Of a DNA stretch of 64,000 nucleotides, positions 30,938 to 38,981 are shown one piece after another (position 1 is the first letter of the stretch; each line of letters opens with the position of its first letter). The notes under the pieces were generated by a model. That model was given only the letters and a program-made list of their open reading frames with translations. It did not search any database and was not told where the DNA came from. The DNA lies in assembly GCF_900104055.1 (NCBI RefSeq), contig NZ_FNJQ01000003.1, forward strand, positions 1 through 64,000, written 5' to 3'. The position numbers and the translations under genes are program-made. Origin of the DNA: Pseudoselenomonas ruminantium (GTDB lineage: Bacteria; Bacillota; Negativicutes; Selenomonadales; Selenomonadaceae).

Positions 30938-31804
30938 ATGCTGGCAGATTATCATGTGCATACAGAATTCAGCGATGATTCCCGGGAACCCATGGAAGAA
31001 CAGGTCAAAAAAGCCGTCAGCCTGGGACTTACGGAGCTTTGCTTTACCGACCATGTGGACTATGGCATCAAGAAGGATTGGTCAGAGGGGAATATCGAAT
31101 ATCGGGGCGGTGACGGTATCGGTTTGGCCGCAGAAGATCGGCAGCCATTGGCCAATGTGGATTATCCGGCGTATTTTGCCAAGTTCCGCCGTTTGCGGGA
31201 TGAATACCGCCGGGAGATTGCCCTGCGCTGCGGCTTGGAATTTGGCGTGCAGGTGGGGACGATTCCACGCTATGAGGAACTCTTTGCCCGTTATGAGCAG
31301 GAGCTGGATTTTGTTTTGCTCTCCATCCATCAGGTGGAAAACAAGGAGTTCTGGAATCAGGCATTTCAGGAAGGGCGGACGCAGCAGGAATACAACGAGC
31401 GCTATTATCAGGAAATGTACGATGTGATCAAGGCCTTCAAGCATTATTCCGTGCTGGCCCATCTGAACCTGATCAGCCGCTATGATAAGCAAGGAAAGTA
31501 TCCTTTTGCTACGGTCCGGGATATGGTGGCCGAAATCCTGAAGGTGGCCATTGCGGACGGCAAGGGCATTGAGCTTAATACTTCGTCCTGGCATTACGGC
31601 CTTGACGATACCATGCCTTCCCGCGATATTCTGCGCTTGTACAAGGATTTGGGTGGCAAGATCATCACCATTGGCTCCGACGCCCATTCTACGAAATATC
31701 TGGCTGACCATATGCGTGATGCCCGGGAAATCCTGGCCAACGAAATCGGCTTTGCCCAGATCTATACCTTTGAGCACGGCGAGCCGATCGCCCATGATTT
31801 TTGA
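30938..31804 (+). CDS. PHP-domain phosphatase, histidinol-phosphatase HisJ-like
   Basis: 288 aa with GGGAGGA before ATG 30938. The PHP metal motifs are present: DYHVHTEFSDD at the start, TDHVDYG near 38, GLEFGVQ around 105, VLLSIHQVE, LAHLNLISRYD and GSDAHSTKYLA. The architecture fits the HisK/HisJ histidinol-phosphate phosphatases. It is not in a his operon but behind a ROK regulator and before an MFS transporter, so another phosphate ester is possible. Confidence 0.85.
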   Translation: MLADYHVHTEFSDDSREPMEEQVKKAVSLGLTELCFTDHVDYGIKKDWSEGNIEYRGGDGIGLAAEDRQPLANVDYPAYFAKFRRLRDEYRREIALRCGLEFGVQVGTIPRYEELFARYEQELDFVLLSIHQVENKEFWNQAFQEGRTQQEYNERYYQEMYDVIKAFKHYSVLAHLNLISRYDKQGKYPFATVRDMVAEILKVAIADGKGIELNTSSWHYGLDDTMPSRDILRLYKDLGGKIITIGSDAHSTKYLADHMRDAREILANEIGFAQIYTFEHGEPIAHDF

Positions 31805-31823
31805 TTTTTGACGAGAGGATTTT

Positions 31824-32996
31824 ATGGAAATGACACAATCACTCCGGGACGTGGAATTTGATCCGGCAGACATTTGGACACAGCATGCCACAAGGGCGGT
31901 TTTCTTTATCGGTGGCTTTGGCGCGGCTTCCTGGGCGCCTTTGGTGCCGCTGCTGCGCCAAAGACTGGCCATTGGCGAGGATGTTTTGGGCCTTCTGTTG
32001 CTCTGCATCGGCATTGGTTCTTTGCTGACCATGCCGCTCTCCGGCGCGGCGGCCGTAAGACTGGGCTGCCGAAAGGTACTGACCTTTGCGAGCCTTGCCT
32101 TTGCCCTGCTGCTGTTCCTGTTGAGCCAGGTCAGCGATATCCTGCTGGCTGTTCCGGTGCTGCTATTCTTTGGCGCCATCATGGGCTGTATTGATGTGGT
32201 GGCCAATGTGCAGGCCGTAATCGTGGAAAAAGCTGCGGGCAAGCGGCTGATGTCCGGCATGCATGGCCTTTGGAGCGTCGGCGGTTTTGCCGGGGCTGGC
32301 CTATTTGGCGTCTGGGTAGGCGGATTGGGGCTTACGCCCACGGTTTCCACGCTGATTGCTGTTGGCATCATGACAGCAGCGATTTTGTTCTTTGCCCGCT
32401 TCCTGCTGCCCTATGGCGGTGATGCCGGTGGCAAGATGCTGGCCATTCCGAAAGGCATTGTAGCCTTTGTGGGTATTATCGCCTGCATTGCCTTCCTGGT
32501 GGAAGGGGCCATTATGGACTGGAGCGGCGTGTTCCTGACAACTGTGCGCGGCTTTGACATGTCGCTGGCAGGCACGGGCTTTACGGTCTTTTCTGCCGCC
32601 ATGCTGACGATGCGGCTGGTGGGGGACAGGCTGGTACAGAAAATGGGACAGAAAATCGTTATCCTGGGCGGCAGTGTCTTAGCCTTTGCCGGTTTCCTGG
32701 CCGTAATCTTTGCGCCGCAGGCTTGGCTGCTCTACGCAGGCTTCTTCGCCATCGGCGTGGGCAGTGCCAATATCGTGCCGGTGTTCTTCTCCCTGCTGGG
32801 CAAGCAGCAGGATATGCCCATCGGCCTTGCGGTGCCAGCGGTAAGCACCCTTGGATATCTGGGCATCCTCATGGGCCCCGCGGCCATTGGCGCCCTGGCC
32901 CATGCCACGAGCCTTTACGCCGCCTTCGGCCTGCTGGCCGGACTCGTGGCCCTGCAGTTTATTATTGCCCGGTATGTTTATCGGAAAGTTTTATAA
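31824..32996 (+). CDS. MFS transporter, FucP/YbjJ-like
   Basis: 390 aa. About twelve membrane helices in two six-helix halves; the first half has GGFGAASWAPLVPLLRQRLA, resembling YbjJ-type MFS members, and the HGLWSVGGFAGAGLFG stretch is also typical of that group. GAGAGGATTTT precedes ATG 31824, which lies 20 bp after the PHP gene, so the ROK-PHP-MFS genes form one operon. The substrate is unknown; sugars or sugar alcohols are likely. Confidence 0.8.
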   Translation: MEMTQSLRDVEFDPADIWTQHATRAVFFIGGFGAASWAPLVPLLRQRLAIGEDVLGLLLLCIGIGSLLTMPLSGAAAVRLGCRKVLTFASLAFALLLFLLSQVSDILLAVPVLLFFGAIMGCIDVVANVQAVIVEKAAGKRLMSGMHGLWSVGGFAGAGLFGVWVGGLGLTPTVSTLIAVGIMTAAILFFARFLLPYGGDAGGKMLAIPKGIVAFVGIIACIAFLVEGAIMDWSGVFLTTVRGFDMSLAGTGFTVFSAAMLTMRLVGDRLVQKMGQKIVILGGSVLAFAGFLAVIFAPQAWLLYAGFFAIGVGSANIVPVFFSLLGKQQDMPIGLAVPAVSTLGYLGILMGPAAIGALAHATSLYAAFGLLAGLVALQFIIARYVYRKVL

Positions 32997-33037
32997 CGCC
33001 AAGAGGAAGCTGATACAGAAGTATTTGGGGTAAAATT

Positions 33038-33068
33038 TATAGCATTTTTTTACTATTTATGCTATAAT
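33038..33068 (+). promoter_or_regulatory. Hairpin and promoter in front of the candidate small RNA
   Basis: TATAGCAT (33038-33045) / ATGCTATA (about 33059-33066) can end the MFS transcript; the same bases contain TATAAT (33063-33068), a -10 box for the RNA that follows. The -35 is weak (TTTACT region). Confidence 0.45.
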
Positions 33069-33074
33069 GACTCT

Positions 33075-33190
33075 AGTAGAGAAATTCTCATGTGTGGGCA
33101 GCGATGCGGAGTGACTAACCGTATCGCAAAGAGTCCGCCTTTGAGGGAATCAAGAAGCCGCTTCCTGTTTTGGGGGCGGCTTTTGTCTTG
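33075..33190 (+). ncRNA. Candidate structured small RNA with its own terminator
   Basis: No coding frame. A 9-bp hairpin GCGATGCGG / CCGTATCGC (33099-33129, one G-T pair, 9-base loop) is followed by an unpaired purine-rich stretch and an intrinsic terminator AAGCCGC (33155-33161) / GCGGCTT (33176-33182) with TTTT. A TATAAT box lies 7-12 bases upstream of the assumed start. It matches no riboswitch or housekeeping RNA that I recognise (not SRP, 6S or tmRNA). No gene on this strand follows directly, so a trans-acting RNA is more likely than a leader. Confidence 0.5.
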
Positions 33191-33246
33191 TGAGTTTCTT
33201 GCTGAAAGTAATAGATGAGGATGCAGAGAAATTTTGAAATAAACAA

Positions 33247-33279
33247 GCTCCAGACTGGCTTATTACAGTCTGGAGCTTA
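33247..33279. terminator. Bidirectional terminator hairpin
   Basis: AAGCTCCAGACTG / CAGTCTGGAGCTT, 13 bp perfect with a 7-base loop. It closes the minus-strand gene at 33306 and insulates the small RNA. Confidence 0.75.
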
Positions 33280-33305
33280 TCTTTATATATTTGGTTAGGA
33301 AAACA

Positions 33306-33695
33306 TTACAGATGGGAGTGCGTCTCCAGCTCGGGGATGGCCGAGGTCAGCGTCTTACCGGATTGGAGGCTGGAAATTTCCACGCTGTAGGCGCTGCCGA
33401 AACGGCGGTTCATTTCCTCATCGGTGGGAGGAGGAGTCTGTACCTTTTGGTAGGCACCAACCGCAGAGGGTTTTGGCTGGGCGCTGATCTGGGCCAGCTT
33501 GGATTCAACCTTGGAAAGCTTTTGATAGTCTTCTTTCAGCTGTGCCTGGCTCTCTTCATCATCAGCAGAGGAAAGCGAAGCAATCTCCTCGCGATAATCA
33601 CCGCGTTCCTGCATGAGTTTCTGCGGCAGGTCATCATGGCGGGGAACTGGCGGCTGCTGCCAGGAATGTCCGGCAGGATTGATGCTCATCGACAT
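33306..33695 (-). CDS. Hypothetical coiled-coil protein
   Basis: 129 aa from ATG 33695 (AGGAAG upstream; ATG 33689 also possible). It starts MSMSINPAGHSWQQPP, followed by a hydrophilic helical region (about 20-75) rich in Glu, Gln and Lys with heptad leucines (QLKEDYQKLSKVESKLAQIS), then a Pro-rich linker and a short C terminus with EISSLQSGK. There is no signal peptide. It faintly resembles FlxA-like proteins but I cannot name the family. Confidence 0.6.
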   Translation of the reverse strand: MSMSINPAGHSWQQPPVPRHDDLPQKLMQERGDYREEIASLSSADDEESQAQLKEDYQKLSKVESKLAQISAQPKPSAVGAYQKVQTPPPTDEEMNRRFGSAYSVEISSLQSGKTLTSAIPELETHSHL

Positions 33696-33849
33696 GGGAT
33701 GAATCTTCCTTTCTATAGTAGCAAAGGTAATCTCCTGAAATATGATTGCTCGTATCTTAGCATAGGCAGAAAGCTGTGTCAAGCTCCTGTTGCAGGAAAG
33801 CTTCGTCCTAGGAAAAAATTTCTGCGCAGCATATTCAGATAAATTTCGC

Positions 33850-33899
33850 TTGACATAAGTGGTAATATGTACTACACTTTAAGTAGTAAAAGATACCAC
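33850..33899 (+). promoter_or_regulatory. Promoter and candidate NrtR operator
   Basis: TTGACA (33850-33855), 17-bp spacer, TACACT (33873-33878). Nested inverted repeats overlap it: TACTAC-N7-GTAGTA (33870-33888), covering the -10 box, inside GTGGTA (33859-33864) / TACCAC (33894-33899). Placement is ideal for repression of the NAD operon by the NrtR protein encoded first. Confidence 0.7.
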
Positions 33900-33933
33900 A
33901 TGTAATCAAACAAGCAAATTGGGGATGATGATG

Positions 33934-34731
33934 ATGACCGAGAGCAGAAGTCAGGAAGAACAGGAATTCCTGAAGAACTATGATCCGGCTCGATATGAAC
34001 GGCCGTCGGTGACGGCCGATGTGGTGATTTTCACCATGGATGAGGACAATGAACTGAATGTGCTCCTGATCAAACGCGGGGGACATCCGTTCAAGGATTA
34101 CTGGGCCATACCCGGGGGATTCCTGGAAGCTGGCAAAGAGTCCGTGGATGAGGCCGCGGCCCGGGAACTTTACGAGGAAACAGGTGTGAAGGTGTCGGAT
34201 GGGATTGAGCTGCGCCAGCTCATCACCGTGGGAGCGCCGGACCGGGATCCCCGAACCCATGTGGTGAGCGTGGTCTATACGGCGCTGGTGCCCAGAGGGC
34301 TTTTGGCAATCAAAGCCGGGGACGATGCGTCGGATGCCCGCTTGTTCAAGGTTCGGCGTGGCTATGATGAGCATGGGGAGCTGTCCACGTATTTCGTCAG
34401 CAGCGAGTGCTCCATCACCATGAAGCACCTTGCCTTTGACCATGGGTTCCTCATCAGCACGGCCATCAAGCGCTTGCAGGGCAGGCTGAGTTATACGGAT
34501 GATGCGTTTGCGCTGCTACAGGACAAGTCCAGGTTTGAGATTTATGAGCTGATGAAGATCCATGAGGCGATTCTCTTTCAGAAGCTGGACCGCTCGAATT
34601 TCCGCAAGATGTTCCTGCGCAGCCTGGTGGACCGCCAGCGGGTGAAGGAAATTGGAAAGTATGATGCAGCCGGCAAGCCCAAGACCGCTTTGTATTGCTA
34701 TCTGGAAAGGAAGGATTACGATGAAAACTAA
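33934..34731 (+). CDS. nrtR: NrtR-type regulator of NAD metabolism (Nudix domain plus winged helix)
   Basis: 265 aa from ATG 33934 (one of four successive ATGs; GGGG upstream). The N-terminal Nudix domain has IPGGFLEAGKESVDEAAARE and LYEETG; the Nudix box carries one extra residue between the Gly and the Glu, as in NrtR proteins that bind ADP-ribose derivatives without necessarily hydrolysing them. The C-terminal 110 residues are a winged-helix-like domain (SRFEIYELMKIHEAILFQK, NFRKMFLRSLVDRQRVKEIG). It leads an operon of three NAD salvage genes, confirming the assignment. The next gene overlaps by 11 bp. Confidence 0.85.
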   Translation: MTESRSQEEQEFLKNYDPARYERPSVTADVVIFTMDEDNELNVLLIKRGGHPFKDYWAIPGGFLEAGKESVDEAAARELYEETGVKVSDGIELRQLITVGAPDRDPRTHVVSVVYTALVPRGLLAIKAGDDASDARLFKVRRGYDEHGELSTYFVSSECSITMKHLAFDHGFLISTAIKRLQGRLSYTDDAFALLQDKSRFEIYELMKIHEAILFQKLDRSNFRKMFLRSLVDRQRVKEIGKYDAAGKPKTALYCYLERKDYDEN

Positions 34732-35272
34732 GAAGGTACTGATTGTCGTGGATATGCAGAATGATTTCATCGATGGGACATTGGGTTCCAAAGAAGCCCA
34801 AGCCATTGTCGGCAATGTGGCGGATAAAGTCAGGAAAGCTCAGCAGGAAGGCAGCCTCGTGATCTTTACCCGGGATACCCATGGCGAAGATTATTTGGCG
34901 ACGGAGGAAGGAAAGCATCTGCCTGTGCCGCACTGCCTGGAACGCACGGCAGGCTGGCAGTTGAGTGAGCAGATTCCCTGCCCCGAGAAGGCTCCGATTT
35001 TCGACAAGTACACCTTCGGTTCCCTGGATTTGGGCAATTTCCTCAAGGAACTGGCGTTTCCGCCAGAAAATATTGAGCTCGTGGGACTTTGCACCGATAT
35101 CTGCGTGCTGGCCAATGCAGTAATGGCCAAGGCTGCGCTGCCCAATGCCCATATCGTGGTGGATGCCGCCTGCTGTGCAGGAGTGACGCCGGCCTCTCAT
35201 GATACGGCACTGGCTGCCATGAAGGTCATTCAGGTTGAGGTGCTGAATCAGGGCAATGAGCCCTGGCGCTGA
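34721..35272 (+). CDS. pncA: Nicotinamidase (isochorismatase family)
   Basis: 183 aa from ATG 34721, with AAGGAAGG upstream. Catalytic triad by motif: Asp in VVDMQNDF (residue 11), Lys in DKYTFGSLD, Cys in GLCTDICV with the preceding cis-peptide. A metal-binding Asp/His set appears as FTRDTHGEDY. It converts nicotinamide to nicotinate, the substrate of the following PncB. Small for the family but complete. Operon nrtR-pncA-pncB-nadE. Confidence 0.9.
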   Translation: MKTKKVLIVVDMQNDFIDGTLGSKEAQAIVGNVADKVRKAQQEGSLVIFTRDTHGEDYLATEEGKHLPVPHCLERTAGWQLSEQIPCPEKAPIFDKYTFGSLDLGNFLKELAFPPENIELVGLCTDICVLANAVMAKAALPNAHIVVDAACCAGVTPASHDTALAAMKVIQVEVLNQGNEPWR

Positions 35273-35296
35273 CATATCGATGAGGGGGGAACGAAA

Positions 35297-36514
35297 ATGA
35301 GATTCAAGCAGATCATCAATTCCTTGCTGGAAACAGATCTCTATAAATTCAGCATGGGCCAGGCAATCTTCCATCAGGCCAGTGAGTATGAAACCACCTG
35401 GAGCTTCAAATGCAGGAACGAAAATGTTTATTTCACGCCGGAAATGGTGGAGGAAATCAAGGAGCAGGTCAAGGCCTTTTGTTCCCTGCGCTTCACCGAA
35501 GAGGAACTGGCGTATCTTTCCGGCATCAGCTGGCTGCAGAAGTCCTATATCAACCATCTGCGCCTTTGGCAGCCGGATTATGCGGATTTCACGATTCAGG
35601 CCGGCGGTGAGAAGGGGCTGATCCTCGAGGCCGGCGGCACCCTTTTGGATACGTCCATGTATGAGATTCCGACGTTGGCAATTGTCAACGAAGTCTATTA
35701 CCGTTTCCGTGATGACTATGAGGCCCTGGTGGAAGATGCCAAACGCCGTACCGAAGCCAAGGCGGAAATGATTCAGATGGGGCAGTATTGGCTGCCGGCA
35801 TTCTCCGAGTTCGGCCTGCGCAGACGGCTCTGTGCCGAGGTGCAGGAATATGCCGTGGAACGTTTCTCCCGTCTGGATGATTTCGATGTGCTGCGTTCCA
35901 ACTTTGTCGGCACGTCCAATGTCTTCCTGGCAAAAAAGTACGGCGTGAAACCTGTGGGCACCATGGCCCATGAGTGGATCATGTGCATGGGGCAGGGCAA
36001 TCACCTCTACAATCCGGCGTATTCCAACAAAGTGGCGCTGACGGCTTGGGTGAAGGAGTATGGCGTGGAGAACGGCATTGCACTGACCGATACGATCACG
36101 ACAGACTGCTTCCTGCGGGATTTTGACAAGACGCTGGCGACCTTGTTCAGCGGTGTCCGCCATGATTCCGGTGATCCCTTTGTCTGGGGCGATAAGATGA
36201 TTGACCATTATATCCGTTTGGGAATTGATCCCAGAACGAAGACGCTGCTGTTCTCGGATTCCCTCAACTTTGAGAAGGCTGACAAGATTGCCCATTACTT
36301 TGCGGGCAAGGCCAAGGTGGCCTTCGGGATTGGCACCTATATTTCCAATGACACCTATGTGGAACCGCTCAATATTGTCATGAAGGTGACCGCATGCAAT
36401 GGCCAGCATGTAGCCAAGATTTCGGATACCCCGGGCAAAGGCATGTGCAAGAGTCAGGAATATGTGGACTATCTGCAGCGAGCCATTGATTATCGGCTGG
36501 CCAATGATGATTGA
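35297..36514 (+). CDS. pncB: Nicotinate phosphoribosyltransferase
   Basis: 405 aa. Starts with the family segment LLETDLYKFSMGQAIFHQ. Other recognisable parts are GTSNVFLAKKYGVKPVGTMA with the HEW motif, GVRHDSGDPFVWGDK (phosphate and PRPP binding) and LFSDSLNFEKADKI. It forms nicotinate mononucleotide from nicotinate and PRPP. GAGGGGGG precedes ATG 35297. It is 24 bp after pncA. Confidence 0.95.
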   Translation: MRFKQIINSLLETDLYKFSMGQAIFHQASEYETTWSFKCRNENVYFTPEMVEEIKEQVKAFCSLRFTEEELAYLSGISWLQKSYINHLRLWQPDYADFTIQAGGEKGLILEAGGTLLDTSMYEIPTLAIVNEVYYRFRDDYEALVEDAKRRTEAKAEMIQMGQYWLPAFSEFGLRRRLCAEVQEYAVERFSRLDDFDVLRSNFVGTSNVFLAKKYGVKPVGTMAHEWIMCMGQGNHLYNPAYSNKVALTAWVKEYGVENGIALTDTITTDCFLRDFDKTLATLFSGVRHDSGDPFVWGDKMIDHYIRLGIDPRTKTLLFSDSLNFEKADKIAHYFAGKAKVAFGIGTYISNDTYVEPLNIVMKVTACNGQHVAKISDTPGKGMCKSQEYVDYLQRAIDYRLANDD

Positions 36515-36549
36515 CGCTTGACAATGGAATGCGGGAAAGGAGCATCCTC

Positions 36550-37329
36550 ATGAATACGCAAAAATACCCGGCTTTTGCTGCCGGGCATGATTTAGAGAAA
36601 ATCGTTGGTTTCCTGAAAGACTGGTTTGCCCAGAATGGCCCTGCAGCCAAGGCCGTGGTCGGCCTTTCCGGCGGCAAGGATTCCACGGTTGCTGCAGCCC
36701 TCTGCGTGCAGGCATTGGGCAAGGAGCGGGTGGTTGGCGTACTGATGCCCAATGGGGTGCAGGCAGAGATTGCTGATGCCCAGGCTGCTGCCCGGCATTT
36801 GGGCATTGCCTATCGCACGGTGAATATCGGCAAGCCCTATCAGGAAATGCTGCAGGCGCTGACCAATGCAACTGGTGATGACGGTCAGGACTTTGCTGTG
36901 AATCTTACGCCTGCCCTGCAGCAGAATCTTGCCCCGCGCCTGCGCATGGCTGTGCTTTACGCGGCAGCCCAGGGAATCGCGGAAGGGGGACGGGTTATCA
37001 ACACCTGCAACCGCTCGGAAGATTATGTGGGGTATAGCACCAAATACGGTGACAGCGCAGGTGATGTGGCCCCACTGGCCGCCTATACCGTGGATGAGGT
37101 GATTGCCATCGGCGATGCGCTGGGGCTGCCGCATGAACTCGTGCATAAGACGCCTGCCGATGGCCTTTGCGGCAAGAGCGATGAGGATAATCTGGGCTTT
37201 ACCTACGCCGTTTTGGACCGTTATATCAAGACCGGACATTGTGATGACGAAGCGGTCCAGTCCAGGATCGAGCATCTGCACAGGTGTAACCTCCACAAGC
37301 TTCGCCCCCTGCCAATGGTAGAGCGATGA
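36550..37329 (+). CDS. nadE: NAD+ synthase, ammonia-dependent
   Basis: 259 aa from ATG 36550 (AAAGGAG, 7-bp spacing). PP-loop SGGKDST near residue 42 for adenylation, and the family segments NTCNRSEDYVGYSTKYGD and KTPADGLCGKSDEDNLGF. There is no N-terminal nitrilase domain, so it uses free ammonia. It finishes the salvage route nicotinamide - nicotinate - NaMN - (NadD elsewhere) - NaAD - NAD. A terminator follows. Confidence 0.95.
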   Translation: MNTQKYPAFAAGHDLEKIVGFLKDWFAQNGPAAKAVVGLSGGKDSTVAAALCVQALGKERVVGVLMPNGVQAEIADAQAAARHLGIAYRTVNIGKPYQEMLQALTNATGDDGQDFAVNLTPALQQNLAPRLRMAVLYAAAQGIAEGGRVINTCNRSEDYVGYSTKYGDSAGDVAPLAAYTVDEVIAIGDALGLPHELVHKTPADGLCGKSDEDNLGFTYAVLDRYIKTGHCDDEAVQSRIEHLHRCNLHKLRPLPMVER

Positions 37330-37358
37330 TCCCGAAAACGGCGGTATTTCCCACCGAC

Positions 37359-37395
37359 AAAGAACCGGACGCATGAGCAGTACGTCCGGTTCTTT
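37359..37395 (+). terminator. Terminator of the NAD salvage operon
   Basis: AAAGAACCGGACG (37359-37371) / CGTCCGGTTCTTT (37383-37395), 13 bp perfect, T residues included in the right arm. Confidence 0.85.
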
Positions 37396-37489
37396 GCTGT
37401 GTATTATATTTTAGGAGAGCTTTAACGAAAGCCTGTATATAATATAGCACCATTGAGAATGAAAATCAATAGATAAATGAAAATAATTT

Positions 37490-38500
37490 TCATAACGTAT
37501 CTTCCGGAACCAGAGATGCTGTAATCCGATGGGACAGCCTTCGGTTGACATGCGCATAACGGGCGGTGACCTTCGGATCTTTTTGCCGCAGTGTTTCCTG
37601 CACCATGCGCAAATCCTTGGTTTGGGCATAGAGATTGGTGCCGCAGCTATGTCTGAGGATATGGCAGGAATAGCCGGGATGTTTCAGGTTGCAGGCAGTC
37701 AGCGCTTGATTCATGACAAAGCGGATACCATTACGGGAAACACGCCCCAGATAATTCTGGTTGGAAGAGGATAGGATCAGCGGCGTGAGCGCGCCATCTT
37801 TCTTGACGGGATGCTTGTCGTCCGCAGGGATGGCCGTCAGGTATTGTTTCAATAAAGCAAAGGTGCGCTCGCAAGGATAGATTGGATCGCGGCGGCCGCG
37901 CGTGCCCTTGCCCCGGATCATGATGGCCTGGGCTTCCCAGTTGATATCTTCCAGGCAGGCCCGGTAAACCTCTACATTGCGGAGCCCCTCGACGCCCATC
38001 AGATAGACGATCAGTTTATTCCTATATTTAATGAAGGGATCTGATTCGTTATCGAATACCTTCAGGATCTCTGCCAGCTGTTCCGTACTATAGAAGGAAA
38101 GCAGCGCTTCCTGATTGGCGACCGGCGGGGCGAAGATATCCGCCATCGGATTGCTCTTGATCAGGCCCATCTTGAACGCTGTGTGATAGAACGCCCGCAC
38201 TGCCGCCAGCATGATCTGAATGCTCTCGTTTTTATAATTTTGCTGCAGCAGGAACTCCCGGTAGATGCGGAGCTGGTATTCATGCATATTCAAGGGATGA
38301 CGTTTCCTGCTGATGCACCATTTGATGAACTGATTGATCTTATGGCAATACTGATACATGGTATCCTGAGACGGATTGCCATTGGCAATGAAACGCGGCA
38401 GGAATTCCGCATAATGCTGGACAAAGGAATCCGGCGTGATGATCTCCGTATCCAAAGAACCAGCAAGTTCTTGGTTTAATTCAACTAACGCATCTGGCAT
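37490..38500 (-). CDS. Tyrosine recombinase, XerC/D-like
   Basis: 336 aa from ATG 38500, with GGAGGAGGG at 7 bp. The N-terminal SAM-like core-binding domain (about 25-125) contains YQYCHKINQFIKWC. The catalytic domain has Arg in VEGLRNVEV, HILRHSCGTN with the H-x-x-R pair, and the nucleophile Tyr in TARYAHVNRR. The length is slightly above XerC/XerD (about 300). It stands alone without an excisionase or phage genes. It may be a housekeeping Xer or an orphan site-specific recombinase; the palindromes upstream could be its site. Confidence 0.8.
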   Translation of the reverse strand: MPDALVELNQELAGSLDTEIITPDSFVQHYAEFLPRFIANGNPSQDTMYQYCHKINQFIKWCISRKRHPLNMHEYQLRIYREFLLQQNYKNESIQIMLAAVRAFYHTAFKMGLIKSNPMADIFAPPVANQEALLSFYSTEQLAEILKVFDNESDPFIKYRNKLIVYLMGVEGLRNVEVYRACLEDINWEAQAIMIRGKGTRGRRDPIYPCERTFALLKQYLTAIPADDKHPVKKDGALTPLILSSSNQNYLGRVSRNGIRFVMNQALTACNLKHPGYSCHILRHSCGTNLYAQTKDLRMVQETLRQKDPKVTARYAHVNRRLSHRITASLVPEDTL

Positions 38501-38522
38501 AAAGAATCCCTCCTCCAAAGTC

Positions 38523-38539
38523 TGTATCAATATGATACA
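38523..38539. promoter_or_regulatory. Inverted repeat in the recombinase promoter
   Basis: TGTATCA-ATA-TGATACA, a perfect 7-bp inverted repeat 23 bp upstream of the start codon, suited to an operator or a recombinase binding site. Confidence 0.5.
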
Positions 38540-38575
38540 CCTAAATTACATAGGATGTAAACAGATTCAGAAATT

Positions 38576-38613
38576 TTACTGTATATAATTCCCCTTATAC
38601 ACAGTAAACTGTG
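38576..38613. repeat. Overlapping inverted repeats, possible dif/attachment-like site
   Basis: TTACTGTATA (38576-38585) faces TATACACAGTAA (38596-38607), an inverted repeat with two extra bases in the right arm, and CACAG-TAAA-CTGTG (38600-38613) overlaps it. The roughly 32-bp overall size with short central spacer is reminiscent of Xer sites. Confidence 0.35.
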
Positions 38614-38907
38614 GAAAAATTTTTTTCTCGGCAACTACGTCCATCTAATGATAAAGATTTTCATACTACTAAGAAGAGGTGCACCTCTTCATCCAGATCT
38701 GCAGGATATTTTCTCGAAAAATTTGATTTTGCCTTCACACCATCTGAGAGCCATTTTAAGCGCATCTAAAATTTTTGCAATAGTTTATATGCATTTCTTT
38801 TTTCACGGTGCTTACAGGCGTTTCTGCGCGGTCATCTTTTTTGCCGGTTGATAAATTATCTCATTTATATTTAGATTACATAAGCCCAGCTTTTAAGGCA
38901 AAAAAAC
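38614..38907. other. Intergenic stretch without a recognisable gene; 18-bp perfect palindrome
   Basis: No convincing coding frame on either strand. The only strong structure is GAAGAGGTGCACCTCTTC (38673-38690), a perfect 18-bp palindrome. The rest is AT-rich and may be a degraded region or hold an unrecognised regulatory RNA. Confidence 0.5.
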
Positions 38908-38947
38908 AACCTTCAAGATATAGCGTAAGCTTGTACCTTAAAGGTTG
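38898..38947 (-). terminator. Terminator of the phytase gene
   Basis: On the minus strand CAACCTT pairs with AAGGTTG (38907-38913 / 38941-38947) with a long loop that can pair further (AAGGTACAAGC/GCTT), followed by seven T (complement of 38900-38906). Confidence 0.7.
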
Positions 38948-38981
38948 AAATTCTTTTCCAGAGAATATTAACGATTTCCTG

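Noticed and set aside
34466-36409. Long minus-strand open frame of 647 codons opposite pncA and pncB
   Set aside because: It is antisense to two clear enzymes and its amino-acid composition (many His, Gln, Ile) is that of a codon-bias shadow; no domain recognised.
38648-38851. 67-codon plus-strand frame in the gap upstream of the recombinase gene
   Set aside because: No ribosome-binding site, no recognisable pattern, and it overlaps the 18-bp palindrome.
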